NCBI RefSeq assembly: GCF_024809975.1
Contig: NZ_JANUDY010000003.1
Location: 372,001 to 436,000, forward strand
Source of the DNA: Comamonas sp. BIGb0152
GTDB lineage: Bacteria > Pseudomonadota > Gammaproteobacteria > Burkholderiales > Burkholderiaceae_C
Reading direction: 5' to 3'
DNA: 64,000 bases
Shown here: piece by piece, positions 1-9,239 of the stretch
Layout of the letters: each line of letters opens with the position of its first letter
Numbering within the stretch: the first letter of the stretch is position 1
Translations under genes and position numbers: made by a program
Notes under the pieces: generated by a model
What the model was told of the DNA's origin: nothing
Seen by the model: the letters and a program-made list of their open reading frames with translations, nothing else
Database searches by the model: none

Positions 1-15
1 GTGTAAGAGAATAGC

Positions 16-42
16 CGGGCAGGCATTGCGTCTGCCCGTTTT
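16..42 (+). terminator. Rho-independent terminator of an upstream gene
   Basis: A 7-bp perfect stem (CGGGCAG at 16-22 with CTGCCCG at 32-38) around a 9-nt loop is followed directly by a short T run. It probably ends a gene lying to the left of the window. The first six bases (GTGTAA) could be the last sense codon and stop of that gene, but this cannot be confirmed here. Confidence 0.65.
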
Positions 43-75
43 GCCGTTTCCGCCCCAACCCAGCCCCCGCCCTCT

Positions 76-1614
76 GTGACCCCATCCCGCCCTCCGCTGT
101 TTCGCTTCACCCGCTTGCAAACCCGGGTGCTGCTGGCCATGGTGCTGCTGCTGCTGGGCTTGCTGCTGGGCTTTTCCGGCTTTTCCTACTGGAGCCTGCA
201 GCGCGGCCTGGGGGGCTATGTGGCGCAGATCGAGCTGGGGCGGCTGGAATACCTGGAGAGCCAGCTGCGCCGTGAATATGCCAAAGACCCGCAGTGGAGC
301 ACACTGACCCCCGAGCGCTGGAATGCCCTGACCCGCTTTGGCAGCCAGGCGGCCGTGCCCGTCTCCCCGCCGGCAGAGGCAGAAGCGCCGCGCCGTGCCA
401 CCTTGGGCCCTGCACTGACCCAGCAGTTGCGCCCCATCGAGCGCCACCCTTTGCACCAGCGCCTAGGCCTGCTCGACAGCAAGGGGCGGCTGCTAGCCGG
501 CGTACCACCCGTGCCAGGCAGCGCCCACAACCCCTTGTTCGACAGCCAACACCAGATGATTGGCACCCTGACCCTCAACCAGCCCGAGGACCTGAAAAAC
601 CAGATCGATAACGCCTTTTTGAAGGAGCACCTGGTGTTCCTGGGCGCGACCAGCCTGCTGGGGCTGTTGCTGGCCGCCGCCCTGTCCTGGTGGCTGAGCC
701 GGCGCTGGATTCGCCCCATCGAGGCGCTCAGCCAAGGCGCCAAGGCCTTCGCCAGCGGGCAGCTCGATTACCGCATTGCGATTGCCGGCCATGACGAGCT
801 GGGACAACTGGCCGATCGCTACAACCACATGGCCGGGCAGCTCGCGCAGGCCCAAGCCCAGCAACATGAATGGCTGACTCAGGTGGCCCATGAGCTGCGC
901 ACGCCTTTGGCAGCGGTGCGGGCCGAGATTGAAGCCGTGCAAGATGGCATCCGCAGCTTTGACGCGCAGACCGCTGCGCGCCTGCACCGCCAGATTCTGC
1001 GCCTGACCCAGCTGGTCGGCGACATGCGCGCCACCATCCCCACGGCCCTGGTGGTGCATGCGCCAGAAGCAGCACCCGCGCTGCAGCTGACCGCCCACCT
1101 GCCAGCGGCCGCCCGCGCGCTGGACATGCGGGCCCTGACCATCGAGGCCGTCGAAGCCGTGCAGATCCGCTTCAGCCAGGCCGGCATGGGTCTGCCCACG
1201 GCGCAAGAGCTGCACACCGCGCTGCCGCCCGCCTGGGTGCAGGGCAATGCCCAGCAGCTGCACCAGGTGCTGAGCAATATTCTGGAAAACAGCCTGCGCT
1301 ACACCGATGCGCCAGGCCGGCTCACCATCAGCGCCAGCCTGCATGGGCAGGCGGCACAAGCCGGCCAGCGCTGGCTGGAGCTGCATCTTGACGACAGCGC
1401 CCCCTCCGTGCCCCCTGCGGAGCTGCCCCGTATTTTTGAACGTTTCTACCGCGTAGAGACCTCGCGCAGCCGCGCCAGCGGCGGCTCCGGCCTGGGGCTT
1501 GCCATTTGCAAAAGCATTGTGCAAGCCCATGGCGGACAATTGCAGGCCTCCATCTCGTCCTTGGGCGGGCTGCGCATCACCTTGATACTGCCCTTGATAG
1601 ACCCTGTTGCATGA
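76..1614 (+). CDS. baeS: Sensor histidine kinase, BaeS-like
   Basis: Membrane histidine kinase of 512 residues that would autophosphorylate and pass phosphate to the response regulator encoded next. Visible parts: transmembrane helix about 18-40, periplasmic sensor region about 41-185, second helix about 186-208, HAMP linker, HisKA box with phospho-accepting His272 in VAHELRTPLAAVRAE, then an HATPase domain with the N box (NILENSLRYTD) and a GSGLGLAI glycine box. The HELRTPLA.R.E.EA.QDG.R pattern is typical of BaeS, the envelope-stress sensor that controls efflux pumps. The chosen start is a GTG with no obvious Shine-Dalgarno sequence, so the N-terminus is uncertain. The gene overlaps its regulator by 4 bp (ATGA), which indicates coupled translation. 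The BaeS assignment is by resemblance; the target genes are not in this window. Confidence 0.88.
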   Translation: MTPSRPPLFRFTRLQTRVLLAMVLLLLGLLLGFSGFSYWSLQRGLGGYVAQIELGRLEYLESQLRREYAKDPQWSTLTPERWNALTRFGSQAAVPVSPPAEAEAPRRATLGPALTQQLRPIERHPLHQRLGLLDSKGRLLAGVPPVPGSAHNPLFDSQHQMIGTLTLNQPEDLKNQIDNAFLKEHLVFLGATSLLGLLLAAALSWWLSRRWIRPIEALSQGAKAFASGQLDYRIAIAGHDELGQLADRYNHMAGQLAQAQAQQHEWLTQVAHELRTPLAAVRAEIEAVQDGIRSFDAQTAARLHRQILRLTQLVGDMRATIPTALVVHAPEAAPALQLTAHLPAAARALDMRALTIEAVEAVQIRFSQAGMGLPTAQELHTALPPAWVQGNAQQLHQVLSNILENSLRYTDAPGRLTISASLHGQAAQAGQRWLELHLDDSAPSVPPAELPRIFERFYRVETSRSRASGGSGLGLAICKSIVQAHGGQLQASISSLGGLRITLILPLIDPVA

Positions 1615-2306
1615 ACACCGCCAAACCCCGCATTCTCTATGCCGAAGACGAGGCCGATATCGCCTCGGTCGTGATCGATTACCTGCACCACGCCGGCTTT
1701 GAGGTCGAGCATTTCGCCGATGGCAGCCAAGCCATGGCGGCGCTGCGCAACCGCCCGCCGCAACTGGCCATTCTGGACCTGATGCTGCCCGGCACCGATG
1801 GCCTGAGCATTCTGCGCGAATGCCGCGCCCGCCAGCTCTGCCCCGTTATCTGCCTGACCGCCAAGGTCGAGGAAGTGGACCGCCTGGTAGGCCTGGAGAT
1901 GGGTGCCGACGACTACATCTGCAAGCCCTTCTCGCCGCGCGAGCTGATTGCCCGCGTCAAGGTGATCTTGCGCCGCCACGCCCAGCCGGCCGCTGGCACC
2001 GCGGATCACCCTGCACTCAGCGACTGGCATGTGGACGAGACCACCAGCCAGGCGAGCTGGCGCGGCCAGGACCTGGGCCTGACGCGGCGCGAGTTTGCGC
2101 TGCTGCACATCCTGCAGCGCCACCCCGGCAAGATCTACCCCCGCAGCCAGCTGCTGGACCTGGCCTATGCCGATGCACTGGAGGTGAGCGACCGCGCCAT
2201 CGACAGCCATATCAAGAACCTGCGCAAGAAACTGCGCATCGTGATGGGCGAGGATGCAGACTGCATACGCTCGATCTATGGCGTCGGCTTTGCGTTTGAA
2301 GGCTGA
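1611..2306 (+). CDS. baeR: OmpR-family response regulator, BaeR-like
   Basis: Response regulator of 231 residues. The N-terminal receiver domain has the acidic pair E12/D13 and the phospho-acceptor Asp56 in LAILDLMLPGTDG, plus a conserved TAK and the KPFSPREL segment. The C-terminal half is a winged-helix DNA-binding domain ending in SIYGVGFAFEG. The receiver closely resembles BaeR (DLMLPGTDGL, GADDYICKP). The start is the ATG inside the ATGA overlap with the kinase gene, so the two form one operon. The gene ends 11 bp before the stop codon of the convergent mgtC-like gene, with no separate terminator visible. Confidence 0.9.
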   Translation: MNTAKPRILYAEDEADIASVVIDYLHHAGFEVEHFADGSQAMAALRNRPPQLAILDLMLPGTDGLSILRECRARQLCPVICLTAKVEEVDRLVGLEMGADDYICKPFSPRELIARVKVILRRHAQPAAGTADHPALSDWHVDETTSQASWRGQDLGLTRREFALLHILQRHPGKIYPRSQLLDLAYADALEVSDRAIDSHIKNLRKKLRIVMGEDADCIRSIYGVGFAFEG

Positions 2307-2317
2307 GAGGGAGGCGC

Positions 2318-3037
2318 TCAATCCCGCGTGCTGGGGCTCCAGAAAGCCTGGCGGATGCCCGGCTTGACCGCCAGCTGCTGCACCAGCGCATCGAGCTCAT
2401 CCCCCTCCACCGATTGGGCAGCCAGGGTTGCCTCAATCACGACCTCCGCCTCGCCAAAGGGCTGGATGTCGATGTCACCCGGCGGATAGCCGCCGCGCTC
2501 CAGCACATCCTGCAGCATGGCCAGCGCCAAGCGCTGGTGCAGGCGCTCGGCCACCACAAACACGGCATTGGTCATCTCGGTGGAGGCCACATCCAGCGGC
2601 TTGCGGTTGATGGCGTTGACCAGCGGACGCAGCAAGGTATTGGCCGCCAGCACCAGCACGGTGCCCATGACAGCCTGCACGATCAAATCGGCACCCGCAG
2701 CAGCGCCCACCGCCGCTGAGCCCCAAAGGGTCGCGGCCGTGTTCAGACCGCGCACATTGCCCTCTTCGCGCATGATGACCCCAGCGCCCAGAAAGCCGAT
2801 GCCCGAGACCACATAGGCCATCACCCGCACCGCGCCATCCGGCCCGGCAATGGTGTTGGCACTGTCGACAAAGATGGCGGCCCCGACGGCCACCAGCACA
2901 TTGGTGCGCAGCCCCGCCGTGCGCTGGCGGTATTGCCGCTCCAGGCCGATCACCGCCCCCAGGACAAAGGCTGTCACCAGGCTGATGGCCGTGTTGATCA
3001 GCGAGTTCAGCTGTGTGTAGTTCAGCGCTTCGAGCAT
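2318..3037 (-). CDS. mgtC: MgtC/SapB-family membrane protein
   Basis: Protein of 239 residues with several hydrophobic helices in the first 150 residues, including the family hallmark AFVLGAVIGLERQYRQRTAGLRTN near the start and GIGFLGAGVIMREEGNVRGLNTAATLW. The C-terminal about 90 residues look like a soluble ACT-like domain. MgtC proteins are linked to growth in low Mg2+ and, in pathogens, to survival in macrophages and control of F-type ATPase. The gene lies 40 bp downstream of the mgtA-type pump on the same strand, so the two are probably co-transcribed, as in other bacteria. The exact biochemical role in a non-pathogen is not known. Confidence 0.88.
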   Translation of the reverse strand: MLEALNYTQLNSLINTAISLVTAFVLGAVIGLERQYRQRTAGLRTNVLVAVGAAIFVDSANTIAGPDGAVRVMAYVVSGIGFLGAGVIMREEGNVRGLNTAATLWGSAAVGAAAGADLIVQAVMGTVLVLAANTLLRPLVNAINRKPLDVASTEMTNAVFVVAERLHQRLALAMLQDVLERGGYPPGDIDIQPFGEAEVVIEATLAAQSVEGDELDALVQQLAVKPGIRQAFWSPSTRD

Positions 3038-3077
3038 GGCGCCCTCCTCTGCATTTGCGTGTTGATGGCGGTGCTGG

Positions 3078-5828
3078 TTATTGCCAGCCGTAGCGACGGA
3101 TGTACCACTTTTTCATGACCTGCGTAAGACCCATATAGGCCAGCAACACCGCCACCAGGAACACCAAGTACAGCCCTGGCAAAGGCTCCAGCTTGAAATA
3201 AGGCGCCAGCACCCCCATGGGCAGGTAAATGCCCACGGCCACCACTACCAAGGTCATCAGGCTCACTGGCCAGGCGGCCCGGCTTTGGATAAATGGAATT
3301 CGCATGGTGCGGATCATGTGCACGATCAGCGACTGGGTGAGCAGCCCCACCACAAACCAGCCGGACTGGAACAGCGCCTGGCGCTCGGGCGTGTTGGCGC
3401 CAAAGACCTTCCACATCACCACAAAGGTGGTGATGTCGAAAATCGAGCTGATGGGGCCGAAGAACACCATGAAGCGGCCCACATCGGCGGGGTTCCAGCG
3501 CTGGGGCTGGGTCAGCAGTTCGGGGTCCACATGGTCAAACGGAATCGCCGACTGCGAGAAGTCATACACCAGGTTCTGCACCAGCAGTTGCATCGGCAGC
3601 ATGGGCAGAAAGGGGATGAAGGCGCTGGCGATCAGCACGGAAAACACATTGCCGAAGTTCGAGCTCGCCGTCATCTTGATGTACTTGAGCATGTTGGCAA
3701 AGGTGCGCCGCCCTTCTTGCACGCCCTGGTCAAGCACCATCAGGCTTTTGTCCAGCAAGATGATGTCGGCCGCTTCCTTGGCCACATCCACCGCCGTATC
3801 CACCGAGATACCGATATCGGCACTGCGCAAGGCCGCTGCATCGTTGATGCCATCGCCCATGAAGCCCACCACATGGCCGTTGGCCTGGAGCATGCGCACA
3901 ATGCGCTCCTTGTGGGCGGGGCTCAGCTTGGCAAAGATATTGCCTTCCTCGACCACCTGGGCCAGGCGCTGGTCATCCATCTGCTCGATCTCGCCGCCCA
4001 GCACGATGTGCTGCTCGGTGATGCCCACTTGCGCGCAGACCTTGGCGGTCACTGCAGCGTTGTCGCCGGTCAGCACCTTGGTCTGCACGCCATGGCGCGC
4101 CAGCGCCTGCAGGGCCGGTTCAGCGCTGCTTTTGGGCGGATCCATGAAAGCCAGAAAACCGCACAAGCTCATGCCCGCCTCGTCGGCAACACCGTAGGCA
4201 TTCTGGCCCGCTGGCGTGTCGCGGATGGCAACGGCCACCACCCGCAGGCCCTCTGCATTGAGCGCCTCAGCCCTGGCCACGATGCGCGCACGCAGGCCCG
4301 CATCCAGCGCCAACACGCCAGCAGCGGCCTGCACCGACACACACACCTGCATGATCTCTTCGACCGCACCTTTGGTGATGACCCTGTCGGTCGCTTGGCC
4401 GTCGCTGACCACCACCGACATGCGCCGGCGCACAAAATCAAAGGGCACCTCGTCGACCTTGGCATAGGCCGCCACCAGCTGGGCACGCTCGGCATGCGCG
4501 AGCACGGCCACATCCAGCAGGCTCTTCAAACCCGTCTGGTAATAGCTGTTCAGGTAGGCCATGTCCAGCACATGCTCAGAGGCATCACCCCAGGCGTCCA
4601 GATGGCGCTCCACCAGGATGCGGTCTTCGGTCAAGGTGCCCGTCTTGTCGGTGCACAGCACATCCATGGCGCCAAAGTTCTGGATCGCATCCAGGTGCTT
4701 GACGATCACCTGCTTGCGCGACAGAAACACCGCGCCCTTGGCCAAGGTAGCGGTCACAATCATCGGCAGCATCTCGGGGGTCAGCCCAACGGCCACGGAC
4801 AGCGCAAACAGCAAAGCCTCGCTCCAGTCGCCCTTGGTCCAGCCATTGATCACCAGCACCAGCGGCACCATCACCAGCATGAAACGGATGAGCACCCAGC
4901 TGACCTTGTTGACACCCTGCTGAAACGCGGTGGGTCCCCGGTCCGTGGCCGAGACCTTGCCGGCCAAGGCGCCCAGGTAGCTGTGCTTGCCAGTGGCCAG
5001 TACCACGGCCAGACCGGCACCGGAGACCACATTCGTCCCCATGAACACCAGGTTGGGCAGCTCAATGGGGTTGTGCAGCTCCTCGCCTTGGAGCTGGGCA
5101 AACTTCTCGACCGGCATCGATTCACCGGTCATTGCCGACTGGGCCAAAAACAGGTCCTTGGCCGTCAGCAAACGGCAGTCGGCGGGCACCATGTCGCCCG
5201 CGGCCAGTTGGATGACGTCGCCCGGCACCAGCTCGCGCACCGGCAGCTCTTGCAGGGCCTGCAGCGCAGACAGGCGCGAGGGCTGCAGCCCGCCTGCATC
5301 GCCCCCGGCTGCGGCAGGGCTTGCACGGCGCAAGACGGATGCCGTATTGGAGACCATTGCCTGCAGGCCTGCAGCCGCCTGGTTGGCGCGCCGCTCTTGC
5401 CAAAAGCGCAGCAGCGTGGCCAGCGCCACCATGCTGCCAATCACCACCGTGGCTTTGGCGTCTCCGGTCATCCAGGAGACGACCGCCAGCACCGTCAGCA
5501 ACAGGTTGAAGGGCGTGCGAAAGCACAGCCACAGGTGCTCGATGCCCGCCAGCGGCTTGTCCTGGGTCACCGCGTTCCAGCCCGCCTGTGCGCGGGCTGC
5601 CAGCACTTGCGCCTGGTCCAGCCCTTGGCGGCTGGTCTTCAGGCGCTGCAGCAGCGCTTGCTCTGGGGCGCTGGCGGCCTCGCGCAGCCGCTCGCCCATG
5701 GCTTTGGAAATGCCCGTATCGGCAGGGGCCTTGGCCAGCTGCTCCAGCATGGGCAGGCGACGAAAATGCACGCCCCAATGGCGCGAGCGCAGAAAGTTGA
5801 CGAATCCATTCTTCAGCAGGTTCAACAT
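3078..5828 (-). CDS. mgtA: Magnesium-translocating P-type ATPase
   Basis: P3-type ATPase of 916 residues that would import Mg2+ across the inner membrane using ATP. Seen: N-terminal cytosolic part, actuator-domain motif (MTGESMPVEK), the phosphorylation site Asp394 in CTDKTGTLTED, the hinge MGDGINDAAALRSADIGIS, and the C-terminal membrane domain ending near RRYGWQ. The start at 5828 (MLNLLKNGF) follows a GGGAGA ribosome site and gives a length close to the family's roughly 900. The frame stays open for 161 more codons upstream to 6311, but that stretch is Cys/Ala-rich, has no MgtA similarity that I recognise, and is better explained as leader. Likely operon with the MgtC-like gene 40 bp downstream. 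Confidence 0.92.
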   Translation of the reverse strand: MLNLLKNGFVNFLRSRHWGVHFRRLPMLEQLAKAPADTGISKAMGERLREAASAPEQALLQRLKTSRQGLDQAQVLAARAQAGWNAVTQDKPLAGIEHLWLCFRTPFNLLLTVLAVVSWMTGDAKATVVIGSMVALATLLRFWQERRANQAAAGLQAMVSNTASVLRRASPAAAGGDAGGLQPSRLSALQALQELPVRELVPGDVIQLAAGDMVPADCRLLTAKDLFLAQSAMTGESMPVEKFAQLQGEELHNPIELPNLVFMGTNVVSGAGLAVVLATGKHSYLGALAGKVSATDRGPTAFQQGVNKVSWVLIRFMLVMVPLVLVINGWTKGDWSEALLFALSVAVGLTPEMLPMIVTATLAKGAVFLSRKQVIVKHLDAIQNFGAMDVLCTDKTGTLTEDRILVERHLDAWGDASEHVLDMAYLNSYYQTGLKSLLDVAVLAHAERAQLVAAYAKVDEVPFDFVRRRMSVVVSDGQATDRVITKGAVEEIMQVCVSVQAAAGVLALDAGLRARIVARAEALNAEGLRVVAVAIRDTPAGQNAYGVADEAGMSLCGFLAFMDPPKSSAEPALQALARHGVQTKVLTGDNAAVTAKVCAQVGITEQHIVLGGEIEQMDDQRLAQVVEEGNIFAKLSPAHKERIVRMLQANGHVVGFMGDGINDAAALRSADIGISVDTAVDVAKEAADIILLDKSLMVLDQGVQEGRRTFANMLKYIKMTASSNFGNVFSVLIASAFIPFLPMLPMQLLVQNLVYDFSQSAIPFDHVDPELLTQPQRWNPADVGRFMVFFGPISSIFDITTFVVMWKVFGANTPERQALFQSGWFVVGLLTQSLIVHMIRTMRIPFIQSRAAWPVSLMTLVVVAVGIYLPMGVLAPYFKLEPLPGLYLVFLVAVLLAYMGLTQVMKKWYIRRYGWQ

Positions 5829-6489
5829 GAACAATCTCCCGGCCACGGGCACGGCCCAGCCGCGCCCCATGGCGTCTTCAATCAAGACAGGCGTGCAGGC
5901 CCGCGCCGCAGTGATGCGGCCATTGCCTGACACATCGGACAGAAGAAAGCTCAGCGACTGAAGGGGTCCAACGCAGCCGATGCCGAGCAGGACTGCACTG
6001 CAGCTTTTACGATGGGCGCGCGGCGGCGCAGCATCGGCGCTAGCCGCTGCGGCATGCGGCAGGGCAAGCCCAGGCCGCAGCAGGGCGTGACAGCCCACGG
6101 CACGGCCTTGCGTCGCGCTGCACGCAAGGGGGCCAGCGATGGCATACGCAATGGCATGAAAGACTCCCATACCCGGCTGGCCAGCGCGCAAAAAAGGCGC
6201 TCGCCGCATGGCAAGACTGGAAGAAGAAATGGGATGCTGGGGCTGCGCAGCGTCTGAACGACAGAAACTACAGCAACTAACAGCTGCCCGCCTGGTTTGG
6301 CAAGGCAGCACGCAAAGCTGAGGCGTTTGCGATTACCTTGCCTGTGGTCGGTTGGCCGATGGCCAACAACTCGGTAAGTCCACAGGGATACTCCTGATAA
6401 AAAAGCTGGCCGGATTGTAGATCAACGACCTCAAAACTGCCAGTGGTTTAGAAAGAACATGCCAGGCTTTACGCCAACTTTTCAGTCGC
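5829..6489 (-). promoter_or_regulatory. Long leader/intergenic region upstream of mgtA
   Basis: A 661-bp stretch with no supported gene. On the mgtA strand a good -10 hexamer (TACAAT, 6414-6419) has only a poor -35 17 bp upstream. If it is used, mgtA has a leader of almost 580 nt. Just downstream of it lies a nested hairpin: outer arms 6341-6347 and 6380-6386, inner arms 6351-6357 and 6361-6367. Mg2+ pump genes in other bacteria are often controlled through their leader RNA, so this region may sense Mg2+. That is inference: I could not match it to a known riboswitch or identify a leader peptide. Confidence 0.4.
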
Positions 6490-7503
6490 TCAGTCCAGCC
6501 CCATTTTGCGCTGCTGCACCAGTTGCTGAATCTGCACACGCGTATCGCTGATCAGGGCCGCAAACTGCTGCGGGCTGCCGCCCATGGCCACCACCCCTAA
6601 CCGGGCCAGGCGCTCTTGCACTGCGGGCTGGCGCATGGCCTCGCGCGCTGCGTGGTTGAGGGCATCGACCACCGCCTGGGGTGTGCCCGCAGGCGCCACC
6701 AGGCCAAACCAGGTGATGGCCAGGCGGTTGAGCGCCGGGTAGCCTGCCTCGGCCAAGGTAGGCACGCCCGGCAGCGCCGGCAGCCGCTGCGTTGCGGCAA
6801 CGGCAAAAGGCAGCAGCCGGCCCGATTGCACCAGGCTGCTGGACGAGGGGTACTGGTCGCTCAGCACCTGGGTTTCGCCAGACAGCGCGCTGTTGACCAC
6901 CGGGCCCTGGCCTTGGTAGGGAATGTGGCGCAGGCGCACGCCCAGGTTTTCGTTCAGGGCTTCGGCAATCAGATGCCCAATGGAGCCCACGCCTGCCGAA
7001 CCCATCGTGTAGTGGTCCGGCTTGGCGCGCAAGGTGGTGATGAGGCCCTGCAAATCGGTCACGCCCAGGCTGGGATGGGTAGAAAACACCGAGGGTATCT
7101 GCGCCAGCGCGATGACCGGCACCAGCGCCGGCAGCGGATCACGGCGCAGGGCCTTGAGCATCACCGGGTTGACCGCCAAGGTGCTGATGGTGCCCACACC
7201 GATCGTATAGCCATCGGGCTGCGCCCGCGCCACGGCCTCGGCCCCAATCAGGCCGGCAGCACCTGCGCGGTTCTCGACCACCACCGGCTGGCCCAAGGGG
7301 CCCCGCATCGCATCGGCGATCACGCGGGCCACGATATCGGTAGAGCCGCCGGGCGCAAAAGGCACCAGCAGCTTGATGGGCTGGCTCGGGTAGGCGCGCC
7401 GCTCTTGGGCATGGCTTAGCTGCCCCGCGCCCAAGCAGGCCAGAACGGTCAGCAGCGCGCCACCGCCCAGAAGCTGGCGCAGGGAGGGGTTGCGGGGCAT
7501 CAT
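6490..7503 (-). CDS. Bug-family (TctC-type) periplasmic solute-binding protein
   Basis: Protein of 337 residues with an N-terminal signal peptide (hydrophobic about 13-28, cleavage probably after SHA) and the family signature following it: YPSQPIKLLVPFAPGGSTD, then PVVVENRAGAAGLIGAEAVA. Bug receptors bind carboxylic acids and similar small anions and are greatly expanded in Bordetella, Cupriavidus and Comamonas. Most are orphans without their TctAB membrane partners, as here. The gene is 66 bp downstream of the HxlR regulator on the same strand and may be transcribed with it. The ligand cannot be deduced from sequence. Confidence 0.9.
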   Translation of the reverse strand: MMPRNPSLRQLLGGGALLTVLACLGAGQLSHAQERRAYPSQPIKLLVPFAPGGSTDIVARVIADAMRGPLGQPVVVENRAGAAGLIGAEAVARAQPDGYTIGVGTISTLAVNPVMLKALRRDPLPALVPVIALAQIPSVFSTHPSLGVTDLQGLITTLRAKPDHYTMGSAGVGSIGHLIAEALNENLGVRLRHIPYQGQGPVVNSALSGETQVLSDQYPSSSSLVQSGRLLPFAVAATQRLPALPGVPTLAEAGYPALNRLAITWFGLVAPAGTPQAVVDALNHAAREAMRQPAVQERLARLGVVAMGGSPQQFAALISDTRVQIQQLVQQRKMGLD

Positions 7504-7569
7504 GGCGGGCGTTTTCTAAAAAGAAGGAGGGAGGCTGGAATTATCCTCCTGCCGCTCAGCAGGCGTCTG

Positions 7570-7938
7570 CTAAGCCGCGCAGCTGGCCTGCAGCTGGGGC
7601 ACCTCGTCCTGCAGACCTTGGCTGTGGGCATAGCCCAGACCCCAGTCACGCATCGCGATCAGCACCGGCTCCAGACTGCGGCCCAGGTCGGTCAGCGCAT
7701 AGTCCACGCGCGGAGGCACCTCGGCATAGACGGTGCGCGCCACGATGCCTGCCTCTTCAAGCTCGCGCAGCTGCAAGGTCAGCATGCGCTGGGTGATGTT
7801 GGGGATGGCGCGCGCCAGCGCGCTAAAGCGCTTGGTGCCATGCAGCAGATGAAAAAGCACAATCGGCTTCCAGGTGCCGCCCATCACGGACAAGGTCACC
7901 TCCACTGCGCAACCGCTTTTGCTGTTCAACCGTTTCAT
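7570..7938 (-). CDS. HxlR-family transcriptional regulator
   Basis: Small winged-helix protein of 122 residues. It carries the HxlR hallmark region near the N-terminus, GCAVEVTLSVMGGTWKPIV, with the conserved cysteine that is redox-sensitive in several relatives (YodB, HypR), then ITQRMLTLQLRELEEAGIV for DNA recognition and YALTDLGRSLEPV. HxlR proteins commonly control quinone, aldehyde or oxidant-detoxifying enzymes. The gene is divergent from the MDR oxidoreductase at 8127, with 188 bp between, so it probably controls that gene and possibly the Bug receptor gene downstream of itself. Confidence 0.9.
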   Translation of the reverse strand: MKRLNSKSGCAVEVTLSVMGGTWKPIVLFHLLHGTKRFSALARAIPNITQRMLTLQLRELEEAGIVARTVYAEVPPRVDYALTDLGRSLEPVLIAMRDWGLGYAHSQGLQDEVPQLQASCAA

Positions 7939-8126
7939 GCACCCCTCCTTTGGCCAGACGACGACGCGCTGATCCTAGCCGCAAGCCAATGCCCATGCAT
8001 GACTTACATTTTTAATACTAGGCCACAAATATGTCGGTTCTGGCTTTCTGGGGCAATGGCTTGCATGATGGCCTGGCGGCTGCGCGGTGCAGCCTCTGTC
8101 ATGCCAACCAAGGAAAGAGCCCTCCC

Positions 8127-9134
8127 ATGAAAGCCATACAAGTTGCCGCCCCTGGCGGTCTGGACCGTCTGCAACTGGTCGACCTGCCAGCGCCTGCAGC
8201 ACCCCGCGCCGGAGAGATCCAGGTGCGCCTGCACGCCAGCTCGCTCAACTACCACGACCTGGCCATTGCCGCCGGGCGCTCGGCCACCGCTGATGGCCGC
8301 ATCCCCATGGCCGATGGCGCCGGTGTTGTCACCGCAGTGGGTGATGGCGTGACCGAATTCGCCGTGGGCGATGCCGTGGTGTCCTGCTTTTTCCCGCTGT
8401 GGCAATCGGGCAAGCAGGTGCCCTCCACCTTTGCCACCGTGCCGGGCGACGGCGTGGACGGCTTTGCGCGCGAGCAGGTCACCATGGCGGCCACCGCCTT
8501 CACCCATGCCCCCAAAGGCTATACGCATGAAGAGGCCGCCACCCTCACCACCGCCGGCCTCACCGCCTGGCGTGCGCTGGTGGTTGACGGCCGCATCGAA
8601 GCCGGGCAAACCGTGTTGGTGCTGGGCACCGGCGGGGTGTCGATCTTTGCACTGCAGCTGGCCCATGCCATGGGCGCCAAAGTGATCGCCACCACCTCCA
8701 GCGCCGCCAAGGCCGAGCGGCTGCGCGCCCTGGGTGCTGATACGGTCATCAACTACCGCGACCAGCCCCAATGGGGCGATGCCGTGCTGCAAGCCACCGG
8801 CGGGCGCGGTGCCGACATCGTCGTGGAAGTGGGTGGCCCGGCCACCTTGCCGCAGTCCATCCGCGCCTGTGCCCCCGGCGGCCATATCGCTTTGATCGGC
8901 GTGCTGACCGGCTTTGCCGGCGATGTGCCCACCGTCGAGCTGATGCGCAAGCAGCAGACCTTGCAAGGCCTGATCGTCGGCAGCCGCGAGCAGCAGCAAG
9001 ACCTGGTGCGCGCGCTGGACCATTTGCCGCTGCGCCCGGTCATCGACAGCCGCTACCCGCTGGAGAAGATGGCCGATGCCTTTGCACACCAGATCAGCGC
9101 GCAGCACTTTGGCAAGATCTGCCTGCATTGGTAA
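8127..9134 (+). CDS. NAD(P)-dependent MDR-family oxidoreductase
   Basis: Medium-chain dehydrogenase/reductase of 335 residues. The N-terminal GroES-like domain contains IPMADGAGVVTAVGDGV and the C-terminal Rossmann domain contains VLGTGGVSIFALQLAHAMGAKVI. The usual zinc-binding GHE segment is replaced by MADG, so it is probably one of the zinc-free MDR enzymes (quinone/alkenal reductase-like) rather than a classical alcohol dehydrogenase. The start at 8127 (MKAIQVAAPG) has an AAGGAAAGAGC ribosome site; longer in-frame starts add unrelated sequence. It is divergent from an HxlR regulator, which suggests electrophile- or redox-responsive expression. The substrate is unknown. Confidence 0.88.
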   Translation: MKAIQVAAPGGLDRLQLVDLPAPAAPRAGEIQVRLHASSLNYHDLAIAAGRSATADGRIPMADGAGVVTAVGDGVTEFAVGDAVVSCFFPLWQSGKQVPSTFATVPGDGVDGFAREQVTMAATAFTHAPKGYTHEEAATLTTAGLTAWRALVVDGRIEAGQTVLVLGTGGVSIFALQLAHAMGAKVIATTSSAAKAERLRALGADTVINYRDQPQWGDAVLQATGGRGADIVVEVGGPATLPQSIRACAPGGHIALIGVLTGFAGDVPTVELMRKQQTLQGLIVGSREQQQDLVRALDHLPLRPVIDSRYPLEKMADAFAHQISAQHFGKICLHW

Positions 9135-9182
9135 GTGGCAGCGGCGGGGCGGCGCCGTGGCGACTGCCCCTGCTTCAGCATG

Positions 9183-9221
9183 AAAAAACCGCCCCAGGCC
9201 TGAGCCCGGGGCGGTTTTTTT
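9183..9221. terminator. Bidirectional terminator
   Basis: Perfect 7-bp stem CCGCCCC/GGGGCGG (9189-9195 with 9208-9214) flanked by six A on the left and seven T on the right. It can stop transcription from both the MDR gene and the convergent ilvD gene. Confidence 0.9.
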
Positions 9222-9239
9222 CATGGCGCGTGAAGACGG

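Noticed and set aside
3081-5930. A 949-codon open frame on the plus strand opposite mgtA
   Set aside because: It mirrors the mgtA coding strand in high-GC DNA. The translation is His/Gln-rich with no recognisable family, and mgtA is fully conserved on the other strand.
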